Source of the DNA: Pyxidicoccus parkwaysis
Lineage (GTDB): Bacteria > Myxococcota > Myxococcia > Myxococcales > Myxococcaceae
Reading direction: 5' to 3'
DNA length: 64,000 nucleotides
Assembly (NCBI RefSeq): GCF_017301735.1
Contig: NZ_CP071090.1
Span: 7,678,001 to 7,742,000 of the forward strand
Part shown: positions 42,370-51,275 of the stretch, piece by piece
Position numbering within the stretch: position 1 is the stretch's first letter
How the letters are laid out: each line of letters begins with the position of its first letter
The notes under the pieces: generated by a model
Database searches by the model: none
Told to the model about the DNA's origin: nothing
What the model saw: the letters and a program-made list of their open reading frames with translations, nothing else
Translations under genes and position numbers: made by a program

Positions 42370-42819
42370 ATGCCGGTGAAGGTGAAAGTCGACGTCATGG
42401 CGCTCGTGCGGCTGCGCCAGCGCCCGCACGAGGTGTTGCGCGCGTTGGACATGCCGCTGCACGCCGCCGTCCGCCGGGCGCTCGACTTCAGCCAGTTTCT
42501 CGTCCCCCGGCAGTCCGCCGAGGAGCGCACCGAGTTCCGCCAGTCTGGTGACGGGCCGCCGCAGCCGCCGCTGGCGGATACCGGCTTCATCGACGGCCCT
42601 CTCTACAACCTCACGGACGGAATCTCCGCGACGTGGACGGCCGGCTACGAGCACCCGGCCGCCGGGGCCGTTCACGAGGGCTTCCACTGGGGGCCGCAAA
42701 TCTTCAACCCGCCGCCCCAATTCTTGAAGAAGGCCTTCCGGAAGACGCGCGGGGCCACGCGCAAGGACGTGGCGCAGACACTCGCCCGCTTCCTCGCGCA
42801 GCACTTCCCCTCTCGCTGA
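42370..42819 (+). CDS. Head-tail completion protein (HK97 gp10-like)
   Basis: 149 residues from ATG 42370. The sequence VRRALDFSQFLVPRQSAEER, GYEHPAAGAVHEGFHWGPQI and the helical end RKDVAQTLARFLAQHF resemble phage proteins of the HK97 gp10 group, in which a conserved strand reads AxxxExG. A CCGCCCCTTCT element ends 7 bp before the ATG. Confidence 0.65.
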   Translation: MPVKVKVDVMALVRLRQRPHEVLRALDMPLHAAVRRALDFSQFLVPRQSAEERTEFRQSGDGPPQPPLADTGFIDGPLYNLTDGISATWTAGYEHPAAGAVHEGFHWGPQIFNPPPQFLKKAFRKTRGATRKDVAQTLARFLAQHFPSR

Positions 42820-42836
42820 AAGGAGCGCAGTCCCCC

Positions 42837-43262
42837 ATGTCCGCATCCGTCGCCTACGTCCAGTCGCTGCACCTGGTGGCCACCGAGTCCGCCACGGCGG
42901 CTCCCACCAACAAGCTCGACGGAATCTCGGAGGCGCCCGTCCAATTCGCCGAGGACTCCGTCGATACCAACTACCTCGGCAGCGACGGGTGGAAGCGCAA
43001 CGCGCAGACGCTGAAGTCCTTCACCATTCCTCTCTCCGGACACGTCATGAAGGGCAGCGCGCCGCACGCGCTGCTGAAGAGCAGCTTCATGACGGGGGCC
43101 ACGGTGTACCTGCTCGTCGTCGAGGACGCGGCAGCGCCCACCGGCAGCCAGGGCTGGCGCTTCCCGGTGCGCGCCACCTCCTTCGATGAGGGCAAGTCCG
43201 CCGGGGACCTCGTCACCCTCTCCTGCTCTCTCTCGGGCCAGGGCGCGCCCGTCGCCATCTGA
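42837..43262 (+). CDS. Major tail (tube) protein
   Basis: 141 residues, all-beta pattern: NKLDGISEAPVQFAEDSVDT, LKSFTIPLSGHVMKGSAP, VYLLVVEDAAAP, GDLVTLSCSLSGQGAP. The size and position directly before the tail chaperone and tape measure are those of the siphovirus tube subunit. GAAAGGAG is present upstream. Confidence 0.75.
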   Translation: MSASVAYVQSLHLVATESATAAPTNKLDGISEAPVQFAEDSVDTNYLGSDGWKRNAQTLKSFTIPLSGHVMKGSAPHALLKSSFMTGATVYLLVVEDAAAPTGSQGWRFPVRATSFDEGKSAGDLVTLSCSLSGQGAPVAI

Positions 43263-43297
43263 CGCCCGTTTCACCCCACCACGAAAGGAAACGTTCC

Positions 43298-43684
43298 GTG
43301 AGCCACGACACCCCCACCTACCGCAAGCCCATCGGCACCCCGCGCCAGGTCCATTCGAAGCTCCGCATCGGGGACGATGCCTACGACGTCTGCTACCCCT
43401 CGAATGGGGACCGCATCAACGTCCTGGACGCGTGCCGGAAGGCCGGCGACCTCAACGCCAAGAACGAATCGGTGGACGAAATCGCCGGCATGCGCTTCCT
43501 CGCACGCGTCGCCATTTGCTGCCTATACCACCCGGGTGGCGTGCGGCGCGTCTTCTCCGAGGACGACCTCGAGGCAGTGAAGGCGGAGCCCTGGCTGGAC
43601 GAGCACGGCAAGACGCTGTCGGCGGCCTTCGCGGGCAAGACGCTGGAGGAGGCCCGGGGAAACTCCTCGACCACCCCGAGCTGA
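43298..43684 (+). CDS. Tail assembly chaperone, short form (gpG-like)
   Basis: 128 residues from GTG 43298 (AAGGAAACG upstream). It lies between tube and tape measure, where siphoviruses encode the chaperone pair. The frame ends 21 bp after a GGGAAAC slippery heptamer, and a minus-1 frame continues to 43890. The short and the extended product should coat the tape measure during tail assembly, as lambda gpG and gpGT do. Confidence 0.8.
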   Translation: MSHDTPTYRKPIGTPRQVHSKLRIGDDAYDVCYPSNGDRINVLDACRKAGDLNAKNESVDEIAGMRFLARVAICCLYHPGGVRRVFSEDDLEAVKAEPWLDEHGKTLSAAFAGKTLEEARGNSSTTPS

Positions 43685-43890
43685 TGGTCCTCTTCGGGGT
43701 GGTGCGCGCGACGGGGCTGTCGCCTGACGAGGTGCGCGCGTGGGCATGGCCCGACACGCTGCACTACCTCGCCTACTGCGAGCTGGAGGCGGAGCGCGCA
43801 CGACTGCCCTCCTCCAGGGGCACGTCGCCTCGCTCGGGGGCCAACACGAGAACCCTCATCTACCGGGTGCATCCGCGCCCAGGGGAGTAG
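43298..43890 (+). CDS. Tail assembly chaperone, minus-1 frameshifted form (gpGT-like)
   Basis: Predicted 197-residue fusion. Translation to the AAC codon (43661-43663), slip back one base at GGGAAAC, then CTCCTCGACCACCCCGAG onward. The added 75 residues include LDHPELMVLFGVVRATGLSP and TLHYLAYCELEAERARLP, helical and typical for the T part. The coordinates cover both frames; the shift is at 43663. Confidence 0.75.
43657..43663 (+). other. Programmed minus-1 frameshift site GGGAAAC
   Basis: In the zero frame the codons are CGG GGA AAC, so the heptamer G-GGA-AAC fits X-XXY-YYZ exactly. Lambda uses GGGAAAG at the same place. Confidence 0.8.
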
Positions 43891-43893
43891 CCC

Positions 43894-46470
43894 ATGTCCG
43901 GCGGTCTGCGCGTAGGTGACTTGTACCTGGCCGTCACGGCCAGCATCGCTCCCGCGCTCAAGTCACTGGGCGAGCTCGTGGAGTCCGTGGAGAAGGCTGC
44001 GCGGCAAGTAAAGGCAGCGGCCAACGACATCGGCGAAATCGGCGCGGTGGTGGCGGCCGGAATTGCCGGCGCCGTGGCCGCCGCCGCCCAGTCCAATGCG
44101 GACATGAAAGAGGAGGTGGAGCACCTCACCGACTTGCTCTACACGCTCGCCGCCGAGTTGGGCGACCTCTTCGCGCCCGTGGTGAAGCAACTCACCGAGT
44201 TCGTAGAGCGGCTGGTCGCCACCTTCCAGCACCTCTCACCGGAGACAAAGCAGGCCGGGGCAGACATGGCCACGTGGGTGGCCGGCACAGGCCTCGCCAT
44301 CGGCGCCTTGGGCAAGCTGGCCGGTGTCGTGGAAGCCCTCAGCGGCGGCATGGGCCTGCTCATCAAGGGCTTGGGCGCGCTGTCGAAGTCCACGAGCCTC
44401 GCCTCCCTCGGTGCCACGCTGGCGGGCCTCGCCGCGCCCGTGGCCGCCGTGGCCGCGGCGGTGGCTGCCCTGACGCTGCTGGCCGGTGCCGTCTACGGCG
44501 CGTGGACGGACTCCTCCACCGGACTGCGTGAGTCCGTGCTCTCCATTCTCGCCAGCGTGGGCCAGGTGGCCGCCCGGGTGTGGGAGGTGCTGAAGAGCAC
44601 CTTCGAGGCGCTCGGCGCCGTCATCCACGCCATCGTCCTCGACTCGCTCAACACCATGGCGTGGTTGGTGAGGGAAACGGCCAAGAAGCTGATGCCGCTG
44701 GCGGACGTGCTGGGCATGACGCGCCTCCAGGCGGGGTTGAAGGCGGCGGCGGGGCTGACGGGTGAGGACCTGATGAAGGCCCTGGAAGCCGGCGGCAGCT
44801 ACGTGAAGGACCAGGTGGCGGCCGGCGCCAAGGCGCTCGGCAACGCGGTCTCCTCGCTCGGCAGCACCATCTACGACGCGGGAAAGGCTGTGGGACAGGG
44901 CGTGGCGGACGGCTTCTCCTCGGCCCTCGCGGGCACGAAGAAGATGTTCGCGGACATGGGGCTGTCGGGCCTCATCGAGTCCCTCATGGCGATGATGCCG
45001 AGCCTGCCCACCCTCGCCGACGCGAAGGCCAGCGTCCGGGAGAAGGACGAGGACAAGGGCATCGACGTCTCGGGCCCGGCGCATCGTGAGCTGGACGCCA
45101 TGGTGAAGGATGTCCAGGCGCTCGCCGCGCATGGCGGCACGGCCACGCGCGCCCTCACCCACGCCATGGAGGACAAGGCCCAGGCGCTCGCGCGCGCAAT
45201 GGCGGAGGCCGCCGAGGCCGCGCGACAGGCCATTGCCCAGGCACGCGAGGCGCTGAAGCAGCGCTTCACCAGCGCCTTCGGCCAGCTCACGGACATGGTG
45301 GACATGTTCAGCCAGGGCACCCTTGCGGCCGGCGGCAACCCGCTGGGCGGCGTGGCCGCCGTCGTGGGCGAGTTGCTCACGCAGTCCGAGGGCTTCCGGA
45401 CGCTGATGGAGATGGTCTCCTCCATCATCCAGCGGGTGGCGGACGCGCTGGGAAAGATTCTGGAGCCGCTCCAGCCGCTGCTCGGCGCCGTCTCACTCAT
45501 CGTCGATGCACTGATGAGCGCCATCACCCCCGTCTTCGAGCTGCTGGGCGAGGCGCTCAAGCCCCTCGTCCCGCCACTCGTCATCGTCGGTCAGCTCCTC
45601 CAGGGCCTCGCGCCGCTGCTGGAAGTCCTGATGAAAGCCTTCTCCGTCGTCATGATGCCGCTGCAGCTCCTCGGCGGGCCGGTGCTGAAGGGCCTCTTCG
45701 AGGTGCTGAAGTTCGTCTCCACCGTCGTGCTGTACGTGGCGATGGCCATTGGTTCGGTGTGGAACGCGGTCATCTCCGCCATCCAGGCGGTGATTCGGGC
45801 AATCAGCAGCGTCATCGACTGGACGGGTTTCGACGGCCTCAACCGGCTCGCGCGCAGCATCGGCCGGATGAAGGTGGACACGGACTCCATGTCCGACGCC
45901 CTGCGCGAGCTCGCCGACACCACCTGGGACAGCGCGGACGCCACCGCGGAGAACGCGGCGGAGAATTTGAAGAACGCGGACGCACTGCGCCGGGCAAACG
46001 AGGCCCTCACCAACGTGCCTGCCGCATGGAAGGTAGCGCTGCGTCGCTTCCAGGTGCAGGACTCGCAGGAAGGTCCAATCGTGGAGCCGACACCGACGCC
46101 CGGCACCGGCGGCGGCACTGGCATCCCTGACGTCGGCGTGGGTGGCGGCAGCGGCGGCAACCCGGTGGAGTCCCGCTTCCGCGAGACGTTGCACGAGCTC
46201 CGGGACATGTACCCGGAGCGCAACGGAGTCCAAGCCATGCTGGACCCGCTCCGAAACGCGCTGGATTCCATCCTCCACCGTCGCGCTCCGGAGCCGCCGA
46301 CGACTCCGGAGGACGAGAAGACCGTCGCCACGTCCTTCAACATCACCATCAACGGCACGGACATCTCCGAGGCCATGACCGAGGCGCAGCGCTTCGCGGA
46401 GCGGCAGCGCAGCCTCCTCGGCCTGCGCAGTTCCGGCCGCACCGCCCGCCTCACGCCGAAGTTCGGCTGA
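43894..46470 (+). CDS. Tape measure protein
   Basis: 858 residues. Long helical protein that sets tail length. It is Ala/Leu/Val-rich with several hydrophobic segments (for example VAAVAAAVAALTLLAGAVYG near 195 and the 540-640 region) and coiled-coil stretches (ARAMAEAAEAARQAIAQARE). The C terminus has a Gly/Pro linker and a charged end. It follows the chaperone frameshift gene by 3 bp. The length suggests a tail of ordinary siphovirus size. Confidence 0.92.
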   Translation: MSGGLRVGDLYLAVTASIAPALKSLGELVESVEKAARQVKAAANDIGEIGAVVAAGIAGAVAAAAQSNADMKEEVEHLTDLLYTLAAELGDLFAPVVKQLTEFVERLVATFQHLSPETKQAGADMATWVAGTGLAIGALGKLAGVVEALSGGMGLLIKGLGALSKSTSLASLGATLAGLAAPVAAVAAAVAALTLLAGAVYGAWTDSSTGLRESVLSILASVGQVAARVWEVLKSTFEALGAVIHAIVLDSLNTMAWLVRETAKKLMPLADVLGMTRLQAGLKAAAGLTGEDLMKALEAGGSYVKDQVAAGAKALGNAVSSLGSTIYDAGKAVGQGVADGFSSALAGTKKMFADMGLSGLIESLMAMMPSLPTLADAKASVREKDEDKGIDVSGPAHRELDAMVKDVQALAAHGGTATRALTHAMEDKAQALARAMAEAAEAARQAIAQAREALKQRFTSAFGQLTDMVDMFSQGTLAAGGNPLGGVAAVVGELLTQSEGFRTLMEMVSSIIQRVADALGKILEPLQPLLGAVSLIVDALMSAITPVFELLGEALKPLVPPLVIVGQLLQGLAPLLEVLMKAFSVVMMPLQLLGGPVLKGLFEVLKFVSTVVLYVAMAIGSVWNAVISAIQAVIRAISSVIDWTGFDGLNRLARSIGRMKVDTDSMSDALRELADTTWDSADATAENAAENLKNADALRRANEALTNVPAAWKVALRRFQVQDSQEGPIVEPTPTPGTGGGTGIPDVGVGGGSGGNPVESRFRETLHELRDMYPERNGVQAMLDPLRNALDSILHRRAPEPPTTPEDEKTVATSFNITINGTDISEAMTEAQRFAERQRSLLGLRSSGRTARLTPKFG

Positions 46471-46478
46471 TACCCGCC

Positions 46479-47306
46479 ATGGCCTTCCTCGCGCTCTCCG
46501 GCATTCCGCTGATGTGCCTCAAGTCGTGGCGCTACCAGCCCACCCTCATGGGCACGAAGGCGCGCGCCTTCTCCGGCTTCCCCTACTCGTCCGTCCGGAA
46601 GACGCTGATGACGTACTCTGCGGAGACAGCGCCGCTGAAGCTCGCGGACGCGGCGCTCCTGCGCGCGCTCATCAACGGGGACGGGGATTCGTGGAGCTTC
46701 GACACCAGCACGGTGTCCAGCCGCGGCCTCATCGCCACCATGACGGGCACCGTCGCAGTGGAGGCAGGTGGCGCTCGGTTCGGCACGGGCCAGCTGAAGA
46801 TGCAGCCCGGAGCGGCCGTCTCCTGGGCCACGGGGCTGGGGGCGGAGTGGACGGTGGCGTACTGGGCCAAACTCACGACGGCCAGCGCGTGGACGCACTA
46901 CATCCACCGGCCCGGACGCTTCATCGCTAGAAGCGGCGTGCTCAACGCCGCCACGCCGAACTCGGGCTTCATCGTCGCTTCGGACGGTACGTATGCCGCC
47001 TTCACAGGTGGCGCCGTGAAGCTCCAGGCGCCGAGCGGCTTCCCCAACAACCCCAGCAACGTGCCCCTGCTGGTGGATGACCTGGTGGCCTTGCCGTACG
47101 TGATTCCAGACGTGTGGGTGGCGCCCTGGTACGCGTCGACGGCGGCATTCGGCCCGTTGCCCCACCACCGCGCTACGGGCGACGGACTGCACAAGCCAGC
47201 TCGAGTGCTGGGAACCGCGAAGGACGGGGACGCGTTGGAACTCTGGGATGGCGGCGTGCGCGTCGTCGCGGAGTCCTTCGCCTTCGAGCTGATGGAGGCA
47301 CCGTGA
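46479..47306 (+). CDS. Tail protein with laminin-G/jelly-roll-like fold (probable distal tail region)
   Basis: 275 residues. It begins with a tail-like strand segment (SGIPLMCLKSWRYQPT, KARAFSGFPYSSVRKT) and continues with a lectin-like part (FDTSTVSSRGLIATMTG, WTVAYWAKLTTASAWTHYIH). Such folds bind sugars at tail tips. Its stop overlaps the GTG of the next gene. Confidence 0.65.
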   Translation: MAFLALSGIPLMCLKSWRYQPTLMGTKARAFSGFPYSSVRKTLMTYSAETAPLKLADAALLRALINGDGDSWSFDTSTVSSRGLIATMTGTVAVEAGGARFGTGQLKMQPGAAVSWATGLGAEWTVAYWAKLTTASAWTHYIHRPGRFIARSGVLNAATPNSGFIVASDGTYAAFTGGAVKLQAPSGFPNNPSNVPLLVDDLVALPYVIPDVWVAPWYASTAAFGPLPHHRATGDGLHKPARVLGTAKDGDALELWDGGVRVVAESFAFELMEAP

Positions 47307-49723
47307 GGACGCTGACTGCACAAGAGGCAGCCACCCTCTCCACGCGCACCTACGTGACGCACCTGCGCGTACGCGTGCGCCGGCCTGACCTGACGGACGT
47401 GGACCTGGGCGCGCTACTTGGCCAGGACTGGCTTCTGGGCGTCACCTGGAATGAGTCGACGGACACGCCCGTGGCGCAGGCCACGGTGTCTGCGCGGCGC
47501 AACGGGCCGGGCGGTGTGACGTCCCTCTCGCCCATGGTGGGTGGCAGCGTCGTCAACTACACGGGCAGCGGCAGCTTCGCGCCGCTGTTGAAGGAGGGCC
47601 GGCAGTTCCTCATCGACGTGGCCAGCCTCCCTGCGGGCCAGCTGCCTTCCCCCTCCGACTGGCGGGAAGTCTTCTGGGGACGCGTCGATTCCGTAGACTT
47701 CGGGCCCGAGGAGTTGCGCTTCGACGGCCGCGACTACTACGGCGGGCTCCTCCAGGACACCTTCATTGAGGCCGAGCACAATTACGGCAACGACTCGGTG
47801 GGCGTGGCCGTTCAGGACGTCATGGCCTCCATCCTCGCGGAGAATGGCGGAGTGGCCACTCTCTACACGCCGGTGGACCCGATGTGGCAGTTGGGCCGCT
47901 TCACGCAGAAGCGCGTGCCTGTCTACGAGGCCCTGCAGCAGCTCGCCGCACAGCTCGGCTGGGAAGTGCGGCAGGTGTGGTTGGACGGCTTCGGCTTCCT
48001 CCTCATGCTGCGCAGCCCGGACCGCCTGGCGTCCACGCCCGTGTGGACCTTTGGGCCGGACGACTACGTCGAGCTGCCGGTGGTGCGCCGCAGCCTCGCC
48101 GAGATTCGCAACGTGGTGGAGGTCGTCTACAGCGACTACGCGGACCGTGATGCTACCAACCTCCCGAAGCGCAAGACGGTGACGAGCACCAGCCCCTCCA
48201 GCGTCACCGAGTACAACCGCCGCTACATGCAGGTGACGGAGGCCTCGAATAGCAACATCAACTCGACCGCGGAGGCGCGGCGCCTGGCGGACGCGGCCAT
48301 CGCCGACCTGTCCGACTCCGCGCTGGAGGTGGAGGTGTCCCTACGCGCCTCCTTCTGGCCGCTCCAGGTGGGCGACATGCTGTCGCTGCTTCCGGACGGC
48401 ATGTCCCTGGACACGCCGCAGATGCTCGCCGTCGTCTCCGTCAACCACGCCTTCACCTCGGACGGGTTGGAGAAGACGTCATTGAAGCTGCGCGGGCGGC
48501 CGAGCATCTCGCGCACGAGCTGGATGGAACGCGACGCCGCCCCCGGTGTGGCCGCGCTCTCGAAGCTGTCCGGGCCCGACGCGCCCGGCAACGTCGCGGT
48601 GGCGAGCAAGCCGGGCGGCGCCATCGTCACCTTCACGCCGGCGGCCTCCGGCCCTGCGTGGGACTCGTACGAACTGCACGTCTCTTCGACACCGGGCTTC
48701 ACGCCATCCAACGCGACGCTGAAGGCGGCGCAGTCCACCACGCGCTTCGAGGTGGCCGACCTAGTGCCCACCGTTACGTATTACGCCAAGGTGCGCGGGC
48801 GAACCGCCGAGGGCAACGTGGGCACGCCGTCCTCCGAAGTGACGCTCACTCCGCGGTACGTGGCACCGGTGGACTGGCAGCCGCTCGTCTCCACCGCCTC
48901 CATCATCAGCAACCCGGACTTCGAGGCCGCCAACACACCGGGGGCCCCGCCCGACGCGTGGACCATGGCGAACGGCACCTGGGGCGTAGACGCCAATCTG
49001 GAGACCGGGACGGTGTTCAGCGGCACCAAGGCGGTCCGCCTCGAAGCGACGGCCCGCCTCTCGCGCATTCAGGCGCAGCGCTTCGTCGTGCGTGGCGGGG
49101 AGCGCTTCTTCATCAGCGCCGTCGTGCTCATCCAGCCCCCGTCCTCGGGAAGGGACATTGCCATCTACGTGAATTGGTTCGACAGGTGGGGCGCCTTCAT
49201 CTCAACGACGGTAGCGGCAACCGTGGGAGCGCTTTCGCTGGCGTCCTTTCAGGAGCTCGGCACGGACGCCGCTGTTATCGCTCCCTCCACTGCCTCCTTC
49301 GCCGACGTCATCATTGGCAAGGTCTCCGCCACCGACGCCGGGGGCTTGCCGTACTACGTCATCATCGACAGCGTCCGCGCCTCGCTGCTTCCGAGGGTGC
49401 CAGGATTCACCCCGCCGACGTTCGGCGACGGCTACACGTCGGACCTGTCCAACGGCAGGCGGTACGTGGGCTCCCGCATCGAGAACGGGTGCCGCCTATT
49501 CCTTCGGGGCGCCGTCGTGCTCAGTGGCAGCGGCGCGCCCGGCACGCACCTCTTTACCGTAGCCGATGCCCACCGGCCGTCGGTGCCGGAGACGTTCGAA
49601 GTGCGGACGAGCACCGGCTCGGGGCGGCTCACCATCTTCGCCAACGGCCAGGCCCACCTGGAGGCTGGAGGGAATGCCTTTGTGAGCCTCTCAGGGATTT
49701 CGTACCCGGCGCTCGGCGCATAG
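47303..49723 (+). CDS. Tail tip / host-specificity protein with fibronectin type III domain
   Basis: 806 residues from GTG 47303. The N-terminal 400 residues resemble baseplate hub proteins (YGGLLQDTFIEAEHNYGN, RFTQKRVPVYEALQQLAAQL). At about 405-500 a fibronectin III domain (DSYELHVSSTPGFTP, VTYYAKVRGRTAEGNVG). From 510 a carbohydrate-binding type jelly roll (NPDFEAANTPGAPPDAWTM). The last 120 residues probably form the receptor-binding end. It is the largest adhesin-like gene of the tail region. Confidence 0.75.
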   Translation: MRTLTAQEAATLSTRTYVTHLRVRVRRPDLTDVDLGALLGQDWLLGVTWNESTDTPVAQATVSARRNGPGGVTSLSPMVGGSVVNYTGSGSFAPLLKEGRQFLIDVASLPAGQLPSPSDWREVFWGRVDSVDFGPEELRFDGRDYYGGLLQDTFIEAEHNYGNDSVGVAVQDVMASILAENGGVATLYTPVDPMWQLGRFTQKRVPVYEALQQLAAQLGWEVRQVWLDGFGFLLMLRSPDRLASTPVWTFGPDDYVELPVVRRSLAEIRNVVEVVYSDYADRDATNLPKRKTVTSTSPSSVTEYNRRYMQVTEASNSNINSTAEARRLADAAIADLSDSALEVEVSLRASFWPLQVGDMLSLLPDGMSLDTPQMLAVVSVNHAFTSDGLEKTSLKLRGRPSISRTSWMERDAAPGVAALSKLSGPDAPGNVAVASKPGGAIVTFTPAASGPAWDSYELHVSSTPGFTPSNATLKAAQSTTRFEVADLVPTVTYYAKVRGRTAEGNVGTPSSEVTLTPRYVAPVDWQPLVSTASIISNPDFEAANTPGAPPDAWTMANGTWGVDANLETGTVFSGTKAVRLEATARLSRIQAQRFVVRGGERFFISAVVLIQPPSSGRDIAIYVNWFDRWGAFISTTVAATVGALSLASFQELGTDAAVIAPSTASFADVIIGKVSATDAGGLPYYVIIDSVRASLLPRVPGFTPPTFGDGYTSDLSNGRRYVGSRIENGCRLFLRGAVVLSGSGAPGTHLFTVADAHRPSVPETFEVRTSTGSGRLTIFANGQAHLEAGGNAFVSLSGISYPALGA

Positions 49724-49766
49724 GCCCCTGTTCCGAGGGTTGCTGGCGCTGTGGTACGAGCGCCGC

Positions 49767-50099
49767 ATGGCGACTCTCGAGTGGCTTGGCAACCTCCTCT
49801 CTCGCATCGAGACGTACCCGGAGCGCGCGCACGCGCTCTACCTGGAGGGAATCGCCCCCTTCGAGGTGAAGACTCGCGCCGTCATCCTGGAGCGGGACGT
49901 GTATTCGGGTGAGTTGCCCGAGTTTGCCAAGGCGCACGGCCTCCGGAAGTCGCTATCCGTCGCGGTTGTGCGCGGCATTGTCGAGAACGCCCGGCAACAG
50001 AGGCCCGACGTCAGTCCTTCCAATCTGGTTCGGGCCTTCAATCACTACTGGAAGCGCGACGCCTTCATCGACTTCGACGCGCTTCCAGAAGACCCCTGA
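49767..50099 (+). CDS. Hypothetical protein at the end of the late operon
   Basis: 110 residues from ATG 49767. A TTG at 49740 is an alternative. MATLEWLGNLLSRIETYPER then IAPFEVKTRAVILERDVYSG and the end NLVRAFNHYWKRDAFIDFDA. Mixed helical, no family recognised. Last rightward gene before a run of opposite genes. Confidence 0.55.
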   Translation: MATLEWLGNLLSRIETYPERAHALYLEGIAPFEVKTRAVILERDVYSGELPEFAKAHGLRKSLSVAVVRGIVENARQQRPDVSPSNLVRAFNHYWKRDAFIDFDALPEDP

Positions 50100-50111
50100 T
50101 GGGGTTGGCCT

Positions 50112-50432
50112 TCAAGGCATTGTCCTCGTCTCCGTGACGACTCCGTCGTCCGAAAACGAGACGTGGTAACGAGTGCCGCAGTCCCCCTTGCACGTGTTGG
50201 AGCAGTACACCCAGCGCTCCACGTCGGAGCTGTCCGTCATGACGGCGCCGCAGGGCAGGCCCGCGCAGGCCAGGACGTCGTCCGTCGAGTGCCCGACGAG
50301 CTCGTCCGAAAGGCACGGTGGCAGTCCACCGTCGGGCGACACCGCGGACTGCGTGTCCTCCGCAGCGGGAGCAGACGCGCCACTGCCACAGGCGGCGACG
50401 AGGACAGCAACAGCAACAAGACGACGCTGCAT
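50112..50432 (-). CDS. Small Cys-rich lipoprotein
   Basis: 106 residues. Lipobox LVAAC at residues 11-15, then an acidic linker and a Cys-rich domain (CLSDELVGHSTDDVLACAGL, CSNTCKGDCGTRYHVSF) of six or more Cys, probably disulfide-bonded. Envelope lipoproteins made by prophages can exclude related phages; this role is inference. It is divergent from the secreted protein at 50506. Confidence 0.7.
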   Translation of the reverse strand: MQRRLVAVAVLVAACGSGASAPAAEDTQSAVSPDGGLPPCLSDELVGHSTDDVLACAGLPCGAVMTDSSDVERWVYCSNTCKGDCGTRYHVSFSDDGVVTETRTMP

Positions 50433-50505
50433 GACAACCTTCTCCTCTCCTATGTACGCGCTACCCCATTGCCTACGCTGGCCATCTCGGCGGTAACGTC
50501 AGGCC

Positions 50506-50964
50506 ATGCGCCAATCCTGCTTCGCAGTCCTCGTCGTCCTTCTTTCCACGCAAGCCCTGGCTCAGTCGGCGCCCTCCTTCAAGCCGGCCGAGGTCCGTAA
50601 GCAATGCAAGCAGTTCCGAGAGACGGTGAAGATTGCAGACGAAGTCGCTCGATTCGGGCAGCTCGTGGACGGCGCTAACGCGGAGACCCAGAAAGCCATC
50701 GAGGCGGGGGACTTCGTTACGGCGCGCGAGTCCAAGAAGAAGCTCCTCGATTCCATGCAAAAGCTCTCCAGGGCTTACGACCGCGCTATTGAGGCTCAGA
50801 TCTACTTCGCCCAGTTCACCGCCCACCTGAAGGCGCTGCCGAAAGCAGAGATGGAGAAGATGGTCCCGCACATGACTGACTGCCTATTCGCGCTGAAGGA
50901 GTTGGACGAAGCGAAGTCAACCCCGTCTGAAGAAGGTGCGACGGCCGATACAGCCACGAAGTAA
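50506..50964 (+). CDS. Exported helical protein
   Basis: 152 residues. Signal peptide MRQSCFAVLVVLLSTQALAQ followed by a helical, Lys/Glu-rich body with two Cys (KQCKQFRETVK and MTDCLFALKEL) that could pair. Unknown function; divergent from the lipoprotein at 50112. The pair may be a lysogenic-conversion unit. Confidence 0.65.
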   Translation: MRQSCFAVLVVLLSTQALAQSAPSFKPAEVRKQCKQFRETVKIADEVARFGQLVDGANAETQKAIEAGDFVTARESKKKLLDSMQKLSRAYDRAIEAQIYFAQFTAHLKALPKAEMEKMVPHMTDCLFALKELDEAKSTPSEEGATADTATK

Positions 50965-51273
50965 CTCGCGTCCCGGGCGCCCATCGCTTCGCTGCCCTGG
51001 ACACGCAGGCGCGCACGTCACCGCGTACGTCTTCCGGGTGCCTTTCTCCGTCACGGCAAGGTGGCCCTCGCCGGACTTCACCCACCGCCCGCACCGGCCA
51101 CATGCCGCCGCGCGGCGGTTGGGGCGGATGCCAGCAGGCGCGTCACGGCAGGCCCTCTCCAGGTGGCGAGTGCCGGTGGAGGACTCGAACCAGCACAGCT
51201 CTCCCTTGCGGATGCGCCCGCCGCACGCAGCGGCGGTGCAGGTGCCGTCCCGGGTGGCTTCGAGGACGGGCAC
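50917..51273 (-). CDS. Small zinc-finger-like protein of the right arm
   Basis: 118 residues from GTG 51273, starting right after the sigma gene stop. Cys pairs CTAAACGG, CGRCGRWVKSG and a CAPACPG end suggest one or two zinc ribbons. PARP-type or Com-like fold not decidable. It overlaps the end of the rightward gene at 50506 by 48 bp. Last gene of the leftward right-arm operon. Confidence 0.55.
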   Translation of the reverse strand: MPVLEATRDGTCTAAACGGRIRKGELCWFESSTGTRHLERACRDAPAGIRPNRRAAACGRCGRWVKSGEGHLAVTEKGTRKTYAVTCAPACPGQRSDGRPGRELLRGCIGRRTFFRRG

Positions 51274-51275
51274 GG

